Notes: generated from the letters alone by a model not told the origin. Counted from the stretch's first letter, positions 28,205 through 37,334 are shown. The stretch: DNA of 64,000 nucleotides from Chloroflexota bacterium (GCA_026707225.1 JAPOXG010000001.1:65201-129200), one strand, 5' to 3'. Numbers and translations are program-made.

Positions 28205-28233
28205 AGCCTAGCGCAACCTTGCTCATTTGTCAA
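28205..28233 (-). promoter_or_regulatory. Sigma-70 promoter of the cysH operon and its leaders
   Basis: On the minus strand a perfect TTGACA (28233-28228) and TAGGCT (28210-28205) are separated by 17 bases. The start would be near 28197, about 30 bases before the GTG of leader peptide 1. Confidence 0.8.
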
Positions 28234-28283
28234 GTGATTGCTGGCAAATCGCGGCAATTGACACTATTCAGGCGCCGAACGGC

Positions 28284-29051
28284 TTAACTGCTGCCCATTC
28301 TCAGCGCGCCATCAAGGCGAATCGTCTCGCCGTTTAGCATTTCGTTCTCGACAATTTGCTGCGCCAATTGGGCGTATTCGGCCGGCTCGCCCAATCGCTG
28401 GGGAAATGGCAACTGGGCGCCGAGGGACGCGCGGACGTCGTCCGGCAGGCTGCCGAGCAGGGGCGTATCAAAGATGCCCGGCGCGATGGTGCAGACGCGA
28501 ATCCCATATCGGGCCAGATCGCGAGCTATCGGGAGGGTCATTCCGACGATTCCACCCTTGGAAGCGGCGTAGGCAGCTTGCCCGATTTGCCCTTCAAAAG
28601 CGGCGACCGAAGCGGTGTTGACGATGACGCCGCGCTCGCCGGAGGGCAGTGGCGCATTCTCAGCCATGACCGCGCTCGCCAGGCGGATGACATTGAAGGT
28701 CCCGATCAGGTTGATGCGGATGACCGTCTCAAATGCCTCCAAGGGATGCGGTCCGCGGCTGCTGGTCGTGCGCAGAGCGATGCCAACGCCGGCGCAGTTG
28801 ATGAGGACGTTAAGCTCGCCAAACTCGGCGATTGCGTAATCCAGCGCCGCTTGAACGGCGACCTCGCTAGTGACATCGGCTTGGATGAAGCGCGCTCGCT
28901 CGCCCAATTCGGCGCAGAGAGCTTGGCTTTTTTCCTGGGCGCGGTCGAGGATCATGACCCGCGCGCCGCCTTCAACGAAGCGCTTTGCCGTGCCCGCGCC
29001 GAGCCCGGAGGCGCCGCCGGCGATGAGCGCGACGACAAGTTGCGTCTTCAT
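28284..29051 (-). CDS. Short-chain dehydrogenase, 3-hydroxyacyl-CoA dehydrogenase type 2-like
   Basis: The 255-residue product has the SDR cofactor loop [18 protein letters not shown], the NAG motif as INCAGVG, the catalytic serine in [11 protein letters not shown], and [13 protein letters not shown] with the Y-x-x-x-K pair. The C-terminal [11 protein letters not shown] and LDGALRMG match the HSD17B10/FadB2x group of 3-hydroxyacyl-CoA dehydrogenases. It likely oxidises 3-hydroxyacyl-CoA with NAD. GGAGG lies seven bases before the ATG at 29051, which rules out the GTG at 29057. It ends about 50 bases upstream of the cysH-operon promoter. Confidence 0.92.
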   Translation of the reverse strand: MKTQLVVALIAGGASGLGAGTAKRFVEGGARVMILDRAQEKSQALCAELGERARFIQADVTSEVAVQAALDYAIAEFGELNVLINCAGVGIALRTTSSRGPHPLEAFETVIRINLIGTFNVIRLASAVMAENAPLPSGERGVIVNTASVAAFEGQIGQAAYAASKGGIVGMTLPIARDLARYGIRVCTIAPGIFDTPLLGSLPDDVRASLGAQLPFPQRLGEPAEYAQLAQQIVENEMLNGETIRLDGALRMGSS

Positions 29052-29147
29052 CCGCACGCCTCCGCAAGCATTCGCGAAAGTCGCAAAGAATTGCTAGAGC
29101 GTTGTTGCGGCCGCTTCGGGTAAGGATGCGAATGATGCGTGCGTAAG

Positions 29148-30416
29148 CTAGCGTCCATTGCTGCCATGCAGGCTGTTGAGGAATTCCTGGTTGGTGTCGT
29201 AGAGGCGGAAGTTGTGCAGCAGCTGATCGGTGGCGCCGGCGATGCCTTCGGGCTGTTCGGCCAGGTGGGACCACATGCGGCGCATCGTATAAACGCGCTG
29301 CAAAACATCGGGACCCAGCAGCAATTCCTCGCGCCGGGTGGAGGACTGCTCAATATCAAAAGCGGGGAAGATTCGCCGTTCCTGCAGTTTGCGGCTCAGG
29401 TGCAGCTCCATATTGCCCGTGCCTTTGAATTCCTCGTAAATCACATCGTCCATTTTGCTGCCTGTATTCACCAGGCAGGTGGCGACGATGGTGAGGCTGC
29501 CACCTTCTTCGACATTGCGGGCGGCGCCAAAAAGCCGCTTCGGCGGGTGAATCGCTGAGGGATCGAGACCGCCGGAAAGCGTGCGACCGCTGGTGGGTAC
29601 GACGAGGTTGTAGGCGCGCGCCAGACGGGTGACGCTATCCAGCATCATCACGACATGGCGCTTGACCTCGACCAGGCGCTTGGCGCGCTCGAGCGCCATT
29701 TCGGCGACGCGCACGTGATGATGGACCGGGTCGTCGAATGTCGAGGCGATCACTTCGGCGTCGACCGAGCGGTCCATATCGGTGACTTCTTCGGGGCGCT
29801 CGCCAATGAGCGCCATCATCAGATGCACCTCGGGATAATTGGTGCTAATGGCGTTGGCGACATCTTTGAGCACAGTCGTCTTACCCGCTTTCGGTGGCGA
29901 GACGATCAAGCCGCGCTGGCCAAAACCGATCGGAGCGATGAGATTGAGCATGCGGGTGGACATGATGCGCGGCAGCGTCTCGAGATTGAAGCGGACTTCG
30001 GGGAAGATCGGCGTGAGCCGCTCGAAATTGGGACGCTGCTTAACTTCATGCGGATTCAGCCCGTTGACCGAATCCACACGGAGCAGACCGTAATAGCGTT
30101 CGGTGTCTTTTGGCGGACGCACCTGGCCGATGACCATATCCCCGGTGCGTAAGCCAAACTTCTTGATTTGCGTCTGGCTGACGTAGATGTCATTCTTGCC
30201 CGGGAGATAACCTTCGGCGCGCAGGAAGCCGATGCCGTCGTCAACGACTTCCAATATGCCGCCGCGCAGTTGGTGCCCGCGCCGCTCGGCATCTTGACGG
30301 AGCAGGCCAATGATTAGGTCCTGCTTCTTTAGCCGGCTGAAGCGGGGCACATGATGGTTGCGCGCCAAGGTGCGCAATTCGGGCAGCGTTTTTGATTCAA
30401 GGTTTGCGATATTCAT
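29148..30416 (-). CDS. rho: Transcription termination factor Rho
   Basis: The 422-residue protein has the N-terminal Rho domain ([24 protein letters not shown]), the cold-shock-like RNA site ([21 protein letters not shown]), and the hexameric ATPase with Walker [15 protein letters not shown] (about residue 172), [15 protein letters not shown] and Walker [17 protein letters not shown]. The Q- and R-loop regions ([15 protein letters not shown]) are intact. It moves along RNA and dislodges RNA polymerase. AGGAAG lies 6 bases before the ATG at 30416. The frame stays open upstream to 30575, within the transcribed leader, but has no good earlier start. Confidence 0.98.
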   Translation of the reverse strand: MNIANLESKTLPELRTLARNHHVPRFSRLKKQDLIIGLLRQDAERRGHQLRGGILEVVDDGIGFLRAEGYLPGKNDIYVSQTQIKKFGLRTGDMVIGQVRPPKDTERYYGLLRVDSVNGLNPHEVKQRPNFERLTPIFPEVRFNLETLPRIMSTRMLNLIAPIGFGQRGLIVSPPKAGKTTVLKDVANAISTNYPEVHLMMALIGERPEEVTDMDRSVDAEVIASTFDDPVHHHVRVAEMALERAKRLVEVKRHVVMMLDSVTRLARAYNLVVPTSGRTLSGGLDPSAIHPPKRLFGAARNVEEGGSLTIVATCLVNTGSKMDDVIYEEFKGTGNMELHLSRKLQERRIFPAFDIEQSSTRREELLLGPDVLQRVYTMRRMWSHLAEQPEGIAGATDQLLHNFRLYDTNQEFLNSLHGSNGR

Positions 30417-30620
30417 GCAGTTCTTCCTGGAACACTTGGCCGCGGCGAGGCAGGTAGATTGGTTGCCGCTAGTCTTACTGGTTTCCTGGTTAACAATCGG
30501 AGGGAAACGCTCCGCTAGTAGCTTACGTGGCCGGTTACGCGACATGCCAAGCGAGGTCACTGACAATGCGCGCAAATAATAGTTTCAGGCAAGCTAGTGG
30601 AAATCTTGTACGTGACAAAC
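30417..30620 (-). other. rho 5' leader, about 200 bases
   Basis: Between the promoter at 30621-30649 and the ATG of rho lies a transcribed leader of roughly 195 bases. The rho frame is open through most of it, with an in-frame ATG at 30545. No terminator hairpin is evident. Rho genes are autoregulated in other bacteria, so the leader may serve that purpose; this is inference. Confidence 0.45.
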
Positions 30621-30649
30621 ACTATAACACAGAAATAAAGAGGCGTCAA
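30621..30649 (-). promoter_or_regulatory. Sigma-70 promoter of rho
   Basis: On the minus strand TTGACG (30649-30644) and TATAGT (30626-30621) are separated by 17 bases, in an AT-rich context. It is among the best promoter matches in the window. Confidence 0.8.
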
Positions 30650-30765
30650 TCGCAAGTGTGACAAATGTTTGCGCAAATCTGTTTATGAGCGTTTTATGAG
30701 AAACGCACAGACAATCTTAATTGAAGTTTAACGACAACTACTAGCTGTAAACGCGATCGCCAAGC

Positions 30766-30793
30766 GGAAACCCCGCCGGGTGACGGGGCTTCC
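30766..30793 (-). terminator. Terminator-like hairpin after the ABC transporter operon
   Basis: On the minus strand GGAAGCCCCG and CGGGGTTTCC form a GC-rich stem with an 8-base loop about 27 bases after the stop of the solute-binding protein gene. The T-run is short (TTT), so it may be a weak or Rho-assisted terminator separating this operon from rho. Confidence 0.6.
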
Positions 30794-30819
30794 ATCGCAA
30801 AGCGTGAATTTGATCGTGA

Positions 30820-32160
30820 CTAGGCGTCGAGTTCCTCGTGCAACTCAGCCGCTTCTACGTTGAGCTCGGCCAAAGCGTCAGCCGGGGCGGCATCGCCATT
30901 GACCACCTCGGCGATGACGTTGGGCACCAAGCCGCGAACGGCGCTATAGCTCGGCAAGCCCGGCGACGAATATACGCTGACGGAGTCATCGTTGAGAATG
31001 CCACTGACTTCGATGAAGCGGGCGAATGGCATGCGCGGTTCGGTGAAGTCCGCTTCGGTTACTTCGATGTCATTGCGGATGCTGAAGTAGCCGGTGGCGC
31101 CGGACCAGGCAAGCTGCGCGTCTTTGCCCGCCAGGTATTTCACGAATAGCCAGGTGGCCAGTTCCGCTTCGGGCGTCCCGGTCAGGATCGCTTGGCTGGG
31201 CACAAAGAGTTGGATGATGTCGCCGACGCCTTCCGCGCCGGGGAAGGCGGTCACAACCCATTCATCGGTCATCTCGGCGGTGGCGGCGTCCCAGGTGATG
31301 AAGGGGATGCCGGCCGAGCTGCCGGCGGCGAAGGGCGTGATGCCGATGGCGAAGTCGCCCGTGTTTTGATAGCGCTCGGCGAAGAGATAGGCGCAGTTGT
31401 TTTCAAGCATGCGCGTGAACAGTTCCAGCGCCGCGACGACTTCGGCGGATTCGAAAATGTAGCTGTCCGCCGCGCCATCGTAAATGGCGCCACCATGGGC
31501 GGCGACAAAGCTCTCGAAATGCGAGGTTCCCGTATCCAAAGGATAGCCCTGGTACATTTCACTGTCGCCGGCGGCACAGGCGATCTCTTCAAACTCCTCC
31601 AAGGTCGCGGGCGGGCGCCGTTCGAATCCCAGCGCTTCAACAATGTCCAAATTCGTGTAGAAGACATGAAGCGAGTTTTGATTGGCCCAAGCGACCCGCA
31701 TGCCATGGAAGGGCGGGAAGTCCAGTTGATTGACATTGAGTAAATTGAAGTTCAGCTGCGCTTGTTCTTCTGGCGGGATGCCCCAATCCGGGCTGTTGAG
31801 CAGCAGATTGATATCGACGACCACGCCTTCATTCGCCCAGCCGGCGACGGCGTTGGCGTAACCGGCGACGAGGTTCGGCAGTTCGCCAGACAGGATCGCT
31901 GTATTCATCAGGTCTTCAATGGGACCGTAACTGCCCTGATGGATGGCTTCGACGGTGATGCCGTATTCGTTGCTGCTGTTGAAGTCTTCAATGAGCGCCG
32001 CCATCGTCTCGGCTTGCGAGCTGTCGTCTGAATACTGATGCCAGTAGACGACGGTCTGTCCGCTGGGATCAACACCTTCATAGCTCATGTCGCTTTGCGC
32101 CTGAACGAGGCTAAGCCCCGGCGCAAGCGCCAAAAGAAAAGCAAGTAGAATCCGGGTCAT
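30820..32160 (-). CDS. ABC transporter extracellular solute-binding protein, family 1 (sugar type)
   Basis: The 446-residue protein starts with a signal peptide (about residues 1-21, LLAFLLALAPGLSLVQA) and then has the family-1 binding-protein pattern: TVVYWHQYSD, LIEDFNSSNEYGITVEAIHQGSYG, LPNLVAGYANAVAGWANEG and LFVKYLAGKDAQLAWSGATGYFSIR. It would capture a sugar or glycerol-phosphate-like ligand outside the membrane. There is no lipobox cysteine, unusual for a Gram-positive-type lipoprotein SBP. AAGGAG precedes the ATG. It is the third gene after two permeases, with a 118-base gap that may contain a weak internal promoter. No ATPase gene is present. Confidence 0.92.
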   Translation of the reverse strand: MTRILLAFLLALAPGLSLVQAQSDMSYEGVDPSGQTVVYWHQYSDDSSQAETMAALIEDFNSSNEYGITVEAIHQGSYGPIEDLMNTAILSGELPNLVAGYANAVAGWANEGVVVDINLLLNSPDWGIPPEEQAQLNFNLLNVNQLDFPPFHGMRVAWANQNSLHVFYTNLDIVEALGFERRPPATLEEFEEIACAAGDSEMYQGYPLDTGTSHFESFVAAHGGAIYDGAADSYIFESAEVVAALELFTRMLENNCAYLFAERYQNTGDFAIGITPFAAGSSAGIPFITWDAATAEMTDEWVVTAFPGAEGVGDIIQLFVPSQAILTGTPEAELATWLFVKYLAGKDAQLAWSGATGYFSIRNDIEVTEADFTEPRMPFARFIEVSGILNDDSVSVYSSPGLPSYSAVRGLVPNVIAEVVNGDAAPADALAELNVEAAELHEELDA

Positions 32161-32278
32161 GAGAATGTCTCCTTCACTGATTAATATGCGCCCAAGGCAG
32201 GCTCGCCGTCTTCGGCTATCGGATGAATCTTGACCTCTAACATAATATCATGGCTCGCCCGCGCGGGAGAGGGTGTGG

Positions 32279-33256
32279 CTATCCTCTGATCCCGGATTGA
32301 GCGATGCCTTCGGTAAATTGCTTCTGCGCCACGAAATAGAGGACCAGGATCGGTATGACGGTGATCACCGAGGCCGCCATCTGCAAGTTGAGATCGCCCG
32401 GCGTGTCGGCGGTCACGAAGTTGGATAGCCCCACCGCGATCGGACGCCACTCATCGTTGATCGTCACCAACAGGGGCCACATGAGCGCGTTCCAGGAGCC
32501 GATGAAACCCAGCGTGACGATGGTCATGATCGGCGCTTTGGAGAGCGGCAGCACCACGCTGATGAGGAAGCGGGGATGACCGGCGCCATCAATGCGCGCG
32601 GCTTCCCACAAGTCCATCGGTATCTGTATGAAGAATTGCCGCAGCAGAAAGATGTTGAAGACTGACGCGAAGAAGGGAATGGTCAGCGCGGGCCAGTTGT
32701 TGAACCAGGCGCCAAATGGCCCGAACAGGCTCTCGCTGAGCCGGCCGAGCCAGATTACGGTCAAGAGATGGGGTATCAGCATGACGATGCCGGGGATCAT
32801 CATGGTGGAAAGGAACAGCGCGAAAAGGAAATTGCGCCCCACAAATTTCATGCGGGCGAAAGCATAGGCGGCTGGAATACAGACCGCCAGCGAGCCCAGC
32901 ACGGTGATCAGGGTGATGCGTATGCTGTTCCAGATATATCCGGAGATGCTCAGCGACTGCAATACGCCGGTCTGCGGATCCGCCCCGATCTCGATATCAA
33001 GGAAGTTGGCGCGGCGCAGGGCAGTCGCGTAGTTTTCCCATAACAGATTTTCGGGCAATAGGCGCGTCAGGTTGACTTCGCTTAAGGTCATGAAGGACGC
33101 GCTGATCATCCAAAGGAAGGGACCGATCGCGATGACGACACCGCCGAAGAGCACAGCATAAATGCCAACCTTGCTCCAGGAGACATCTTTGCGCGAAGCT
33201 TCGACCGCCAGCCGATGATTGGGCGCGGCGCGCAAGATCTCAGCATCGTTAGCCAT
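32279..33256 (-). CDS. ABC sugar permease, MalG/UgpE type
   Basis: The 325-residue product has about six membrane helices and the EAA loop LWEAARIDGAGHPRFLISVV near residue 218 that contacts the ATPase. It begins with a hydrophilic stretch, followed by GIYAVLFGGVVIAIGPFLWMI, then an extracytoplasmic segment and the core. It forms the transmembrane channel together with the upstream MalF-type subunit. The two genes overlap by 8 bases. The length is slightly longer than usual (about 280), because of the extra N-terminal residues and periplasmic loop. Confidence 0.92.
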   Translation of the reverse strand: MANDAEILRAAPNHRLAVEASRKDVSWSKVGIYAVLFGGVVIAIGPFLWMISASFMTLSEVNLTRLLPENLLWENYATALRRANFLDIEIGADPQTGVLQSLSISGYIWNSIRITLITVLGSLAVCIPAAYAFARMKFVGRNFLFALFLSTMMIPGIVMLIPHLLTVIWLGRLSESLFGPFGAWFNNWPALTIPFFASVFNIFLLRQFFIQIPMDLWEAARIDGAGHPRFLISVVLPLSKAPIMTIVTLGFIGSWNALMWPLLVTINDEWRPIAVGLSNFVTADTPGDLNLQMAASVITVIPILVLYFVAQKQFTEGIAQSGIRG

Positions 33257-34904
33257 AGAAGACGCGCCTCCCCATAATTCGGTTTTGGAACAGCGTCATC
33301 AGCAGAATCAGGGCGAAGAGGACAAAAGCCATCGACGAAGCGTAACCGTAGCGATTGCTGTTCTGCAACTCGTCAAAGATATAGACGCTGGCTGTATTGA
33401 CCTTGTTGCCGACAGCGCCCGTGCGCAAGATCCATATCTGCGTGAAGGCTTGAAAGGTGCCGATGATCGCAACCAGCGACAGAAAGAAGACGGTCGGCGA
33501 GAGCAGGGGCAGGGTGATATGGCGGAAGATGCGCCAGCCGCTGGCGCCGTCAATGCGCGCCGCTTCATAGAGCTCTCCCGGTATGTTGCCCAAGCCCGCC
33601 AGAAAAATCACCGCGTCATAACCGATATAGGTCCAGGTCGAGTAGATCATGATCACGATCAGCGCCAGGCTCGGACCAGCGAGAAAATCGGGCAAGCCCA
33701 GCAGATCGGCAATGGTAGAGCGTTCGAGGATCCAACGTTGGGGTTCGATGCCGGCGATGCTGAGGATTCGGTTTGCCGGCGCATGCTGACCAGCGTCAAA
33801 GATGATGCGAAAGACGATTGAGGTGGCGACGAAGGGCGTGATATAGGGAATGAAATAAACCATACGGAAGAAGGCGCGGAAGCGAATGGGCTGAAAAAGC
33901 AGATAAGCCAGCAGCAAGCCAATGGACAGCTGAACGGGCACAGTACCCATGGCGTACATGATGGTGATCCAAAAGCCTTGCAGCAAGTCGTCGTCCGCTG
34001 CCGCCAATGCCGCTGGCGCCTCCGCCATCAAGAGATAGCCGCCGACCGCCAACATGAGTCCGCCAACCAGCAGCAAGACAAAACGACGATTCTCGTAAGC
34101 GCGAATGCCGCGTCGGAATATCAGCCAGGCGGCTGCAATCAAGCCGATGCCAGCGCTGATAAAGACCAGTTGGGACCAGATCGGCAGCGCCTCGCCTGCA
34201 TCGCGCGCGGCCGCGATCGCCGCCTGCGTCTCCGCGACGGTTAACCGGAGCAGGAATATCCCGGCGCCGGCGATGCCGGTCGTTGTGGCGCTGACAGCGA
34301 TAAGCTGGCCAGATGCGGCGCAGCGAAAGCGCCAGACAGCCAGAGCGATGGCCAAGAGGGCGATGAGCAGCCCGGCGAGCATGAGGTTGCCAGCGGCATA
34401 AACGCCGGGGTTGGTGAAACTTTCGCCGAGTTTTTCCATGAAGAGCGACAGCGTCGTGTTTTGGCGGCGCACCTGGCGCGGAATCAGCATGATCACAGGC
34501 ATCAGCTTGAAGAACCAGTCGATGGCGAGGAGCGCTGCGTACCCAGCCACGAAGCCAGCCGCGATGTTGGCGAATCGGCGATGGTCGCTGGAATCCCGCA
34601 GCAGCTTTTGCAGGCGCCTGCCCAGCTTGACGGCGGCGGCGAGGGCAATGATGGCCAGCCAAAAGAATAGGATATAGCCGAGGTTGCCCAAAGCCTTCTC
34701 GTAATTTGCCAAGCCCACGTACTCGTCGGGGAAGCGGCGCCAACGGTGGAGACTGACGAAGAAAGCGAAAGCCACCGGGAAGATGCCAAAGAGCAGAATG
34801 AGCAGACCGGCTGGCGCCAGGAACAAATATGCCGTTACATTCTCGATTAGCAGTCTGCCGCGCCGGGTTCCGAGGGCGCGGGCAAAGGGGGGGAGAACGA
34901 CCAT
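33249..34904 (-). CDS. ABC sugar permease, MalF/UgpA type with large multi-helix insertion
   Basis: From the ATG at 34904 the product is 551 residues, against about 300 for the family. The first helix (YLFLAPAGLLILLFGIFPVA) and the final core with the EAA loop YEAARIDGASGWRIFRHITL are canonical. Between them about 230 residues carry some six extra hydrophobic helices (for example FFWLAIIALAAAVKLG, LMLAGLLIALLAIALAVW, FVLLLVGGLMLAVGGYLL). It is the first gene of the operon. The start is set at 34904, because the longer frame from 34949 would begin upstream of the predicted transcription start. Confidence 0.88.
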   Translation of the reverse strand: MVVLPPFARALGTRRGRLLIENVTAYLFLAPAGLLILLFGIFPVAFAFFVSLHRWRRFPDEYVGLANYEKALGNLGYILFFWLAIIALAAAVKLGRRLQKLLRDSSDHRRFANIAAGFVAGYAALLAIDWFFKLMPVIMLIPRQVRRQNTTLSLFMEKLGESFTNPGVYAAGNLMLAGLLIALLAIALAVWRFRCAASGQLIAVSATTTGIAGAGIFLLRLTVAETQAAIAAARDAGEALPIWSQLVFISAGIGLIAAAWLIFRRGIRAYENRRFVLLLVGGLMLAVGGYLLMAEAPAALAAADDDLLQGFWITIMYAMGTVPVQLSIGLLLAYLLFQPIRFRAFFRMVYFIPYITPFVATSIVFRIIFDAGQHAPANRILSIAGIEPQRWILERSTIADLLGLPDFLAGPSLALIVIMIYSTWTYIGYDAVIFLAGLGNIPGELYEAARIDGASGWRIFRHITLPLLSPTVFFLSLVAIIGTFQAFTQIWILRTGAVGNKVNTASVYIFDELQNSNRYGYASSMAFVLFALILLMTLFQNRIMGRRVFYG

Positions 34905-34936
34905 CGGCACTCGCGAGGATTGGTTGACTATCAATG

Positions 34937-34965
34937 AGTATAACCCCATCCGACGGGAATACCAA
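34937..34965 (-). promoter_or_regulatory. Sigma-70 promoter of the sugar ABC operon
   Basis: On the minus strand TTGGTA (34965-34960) and TATACT (34942-34937) are 17 bases apart. The transcript would start near 34930, leaving a leader of about 26 bases to the ATG at 34904. Confidence 0.7.
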
Positions 34966-35023
34966 TGAGTCGCGGAACGGTCATGAAAATGGGGGAGCCT
35001 GCCAATGCGCTTGTCTAGGCGCT

Positions 35024-35068
35024 TTCTCTGTGTTCTCGGTGTTGCCTCATTTTCCTCTATGGTGAAGA
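35024..35068. repeat. Single copy of the CACAGAG-type dispersed repeat
   Basis: This stretch shares TCTCTGTGTTCTCGGTGT and CTCTATGGTGAAG with the right arm of the element at 21719-21907. It lies upstream of both the ABC operon and the PfkB gene. Confidence 0.6.
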
Positions 35069-35201
35069 AGCGCTGGAAATCTCTCGACCGAGGTCAATAC
35101 TCAGGTTCTCGCCACTTGCTACATTGCATCGTGTCCGTTCTTTGTCGCCCTTCATGGTACAATCAATTTGATAACCCATAGACGGGAAATGGCAGCGCAT
35201 A

Positions 35202-36149
35202 ATGCCGCGGATCTTCGCTATTGGGGCGCTCGTATACGACATTGTGTTCGACGTGCCGGATTGGGTCGCCCCCAATCGGGCGGTGCATGCTCGCCAGGTG
35301 ACCCGGTCGCCCGGCGGCAAGGCGCTGAATCAGGCGACAGCGGCTCGTCGCTTGGGGGCTGAAGATATTCGCCTCGTCGGCTGCGTGGGCGATGATGTCT
35401 TTGGCGCGGAAATGCTGGGAGCCTTGCGCCGTGAGGGTGTCAATGTCGACCAGGTGCGGCAGCTAAGCGGGAGCGGAACGAGTATCGCCGGCATCGTCGT
35501 CAAGGATGGCGTACCCGGTTTCATCGGCGCTCCCTGCGCCAGCCGCCTGGTCAGCGACGAACATATCCGTCAGGCGCTTGTCGAGCTCGCCTCCGGCGAT
35601 ATTCTTCTGCTCGATTTTGAAATTCCGCAGCCTCAAGTGATGTTTGCGCTGCGGCTGGGCCGAGCGGCAGGCGCCACCACCGTGCTCAATCCGGCGCCAT
35701 TCTTCACGCGCGATGCCTTTGTCGTCGATTATTTGCAGCTGGTTGATGTGATCATTCCCAACAAGTTGGAGGCGCAGTTGCTCCTCGACAGTAAATCTGA
35801 CGACCATGATGAACTGGCGAGCGGGCTGCTGCGCCACGGGATCGGAACGGTGGTCTTGACCATCGGCGAGGCGGGCAGCATTCTGTATCAGGCTGATTGG
35901 AGAAGCGAGCAGCCTGCCTTCAAGCTTGCCGCGGTGGATACGACCGGGGCGAGCGATGCCTTCGTTGGCGCTTTCTGTCTTGGGCTCTCGCTGGGCTGGC
36001 AAATGCGGAAGACGCTGGTCTTCGCGTCAGCGGCGGCCGGCTTGGCTTGTACGCGGCCTGGTACCATGTCCGCCCTGCCATCTCTGGAAGAAGTCAGGGA
36101 ATTGATGGCGTCGCGTCAAAGCGCTTGCAGTCTGGCGGGACCAGCGTAA
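35202..36149 (+). CDS. PfkB family carbohydrate kinase (ribokinase-like)
   Basis: The 315-residue product has the PfkB N-terminal signature (SPGGKALNQATAARRLGA, about residues 31-48), a substrate lid region, and the second signature VDTTGASDAFVGAFCLGLSLG (about residue 246), whose aspartate is the catalytic base. The usual GAGD reads GASD here, a glycine-to-serine change next to the catalytic residue. It phosphorylates a sugar or nucleoside with ATP; the substrate is not clear. A TACAAT box at 35158-35163 could be its -10. Divergent from the sugar ABC operon, it may act on the imported sugar. Confidence 0.9.
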   Translation: MPRIFAIGALVYDIVFDVPDWVAPNRAVHARQVTRSPGGKALNQATAARRLGAEDIRLVGCVGDDVFGAEMLGALRREGVNVDQVRQLSGSGTSIAGIVVKDGVPGFIGAPCASRLVSDEHIRQALVELASGDILLLDFEIPQPQVMFALRLGRAAGATTVLNPAPFFTRDAFVVDYLQLVDVIIPNKLEAQLLLDSKSDDHDELASGLLRHGIGTVVLTIGEAGSILYQADWRSEQPAFKLAAVDTTGASDAFVGAFCLGLSLGWQMRKTLVFASAAAGLACTRPGTMSALPSLEEVRELMASRQSACSLAGPA

Positions 36150-36184
36150 CCCGCGCGCGCGATACGGGTTAAGAAGATTACAGA

Positions 36185-36799
36185 ATGAAGAACCCATTTT
36201 CTCGACGAATCGACTACGCGGAACTTGATGACGGGCAGTTGGTCGCGCTGGCGAAGGAGGACAAATCGGCATTTGGCGAACTCTACGAGCGCTACCTGCC
36301 AAAGATTTACCGCTATGTATATTATCGAACGGGCAATGTGCATGACGCGGAAGACTTGACGGCGAAAGTCTTCTTTCGCGCGCTTTCGCATATCGGCAAT
36401 TATGTTGAGAAGGGAGTGCCGTTTCAGGCCTGGCTGTATCGGATCGCTCACAACCTGGTGGCCAATTGGCACCGCGATCAAGGACGGCGGAAGATCATCG
36501 CGCTGGATGAATATGTGGCGCATCCGCTGAAGTCAGAAGCGCCCGATCGACTGACCGAGGAACAGGAAGAGCGCAATCAGCTAATGGAAGCGGTTCGCCG
36601 CCTGCCAGAAGACCGTCAACAATTGTTATTGCTAAAATTTGTGGAGCAGATGTCGAACGCGGAGATCGGCGCGATCATGGGCAGGACGGAAGGCGCCATC
36701 AAGTCGCTCTATCATCGAACGCTGTTGGCGCTGCGCGAGGAGATGGTCGCGATTCAGAAGGGCGACCTGAAACAGTGGTCGGATGGGAAAGAGGGATAA
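36185..36799 (+). CDS. ECF-type RNA polymerase sigma factor
   Basis: The 204-residue product has sigma region 2 (FGELYERYLPKIYRYVYYRTG, then DAEDLTAKVFFRALSHI at about 57-73) and region 4 (LPEDRQQLLLLKFVEQMSNAEIGAIMGRTEGAIKSLYHRTLLAL, paraphrased here by its ends LPEDRQQ and YHRTLLAL). It directs RNA polymerase to alternative promoters. The gene downstream encodes a small single-helix membrane protein that may be its anti-sigma factor. It begins 35 bases after the PfkB gene. Confidence 0.93.
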   Translation: MKNPFSRRIDYAELDDGQLVALAKEDKSAFGELYERYLPKIYRYVYYRTGNVHDAEDLTAKVFFRALSHIGNYVEKGVPFQAWLYRIAHNLVANWHRDQGRRKIIALDEYVAHPLKSEAPDRLTEEQEERNQLMEAVRRLPEDRQQLLLLKFVEQMSNAEIGAIMGRTEGAIKSLYHRTLLALREEMVAIQKGDLKQWSDGKEG

Positions 36800-36806
36800 G
36801 CGTACC

Positions 36807-37190
36807 ATGTCAACAGCTTCGGAAGCGCAACTGCGCAATTTTCTGGAATCCATCACGACGCGGCTGCAACGCGGCGAAGCCGTCGATCCGCTCCTTGAGC
36901 CAGCCAACGAAGAGCAAAGTAATATGGAAGACATCGTTGAGCTTATCCAATCGCTTCACGCATCCTTAACGCCCATGAATCCAAGCCAGGAGTATGCGGA
37001 GAATCTGCGAGCCAATCTGCTTGACGGGCGCCCGGGTGTCGCGGGGCGCGTTCGGCAGATGCCGGCGCGGCTGTCTGTCGCGGCGATCCTGGCTCTTTTC
37101 GCCGGTTGTCTTCTGTTGATGCTCCGGCGACTATTCGGCTCCGAGACGGCGACCGATGTCCCGGAAGAAGCGGTGGCCACGCCGCTCTAG
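36807..37190 (+). CDS. Small membrane protein next to the ECF sigma factor, possible anti-sigma factor
   Basis: The 127-residue product begins MSTASEAQLRNFLESITTRL and has one hydrophobic helix (about residues 88-107, LSVAAILALFAGCLLLMLRRL), with about 87 residues before it and a short tail after. No zinc-binding anti-sigma H-x-x-x-C-x-x-C motif is visible. Position seven bases after the sigma gene, soluble N-terminus and single helix suggest an anti-sigma factor, but this is inference. The ATG at 36807 has GAGGG upstream; the 36783 start overlaps the sigma gene and lacks one. Confidence 0.65.
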   Translation: MSTASEAQLRNFLESITTRLQRGEAVDPLLEPANEEQSNMEDIVELIQSLHASLTPMNPSQEYAENLRANLLDGRPGVAGRVRQMPARLSVAAILALFAGCLLLMLRRLFGSETATDVPEEAVATPL

Positions 37191-37334
37191 ACGTACTGGT
37201 CCCGTTGAATCTGTATCATATTCCGAATCAGAAAGTTCGCGCGGGTCTCTTGCAGGCAGTGAATCTCGCTTGGTGAACCAGGGGATTCGCGCTGACAACC
37301 TGTGGCCTGGTCGTTAAACAGCGGGGAATTGCTT

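Noticed and set aside
32181..32450. An 89-codon minus-strand frame between the permease and binding-protein genes
   Set aside because: Most of it overlaps the permease gene in another frame; the short unique end has no ribosome site or similarity.
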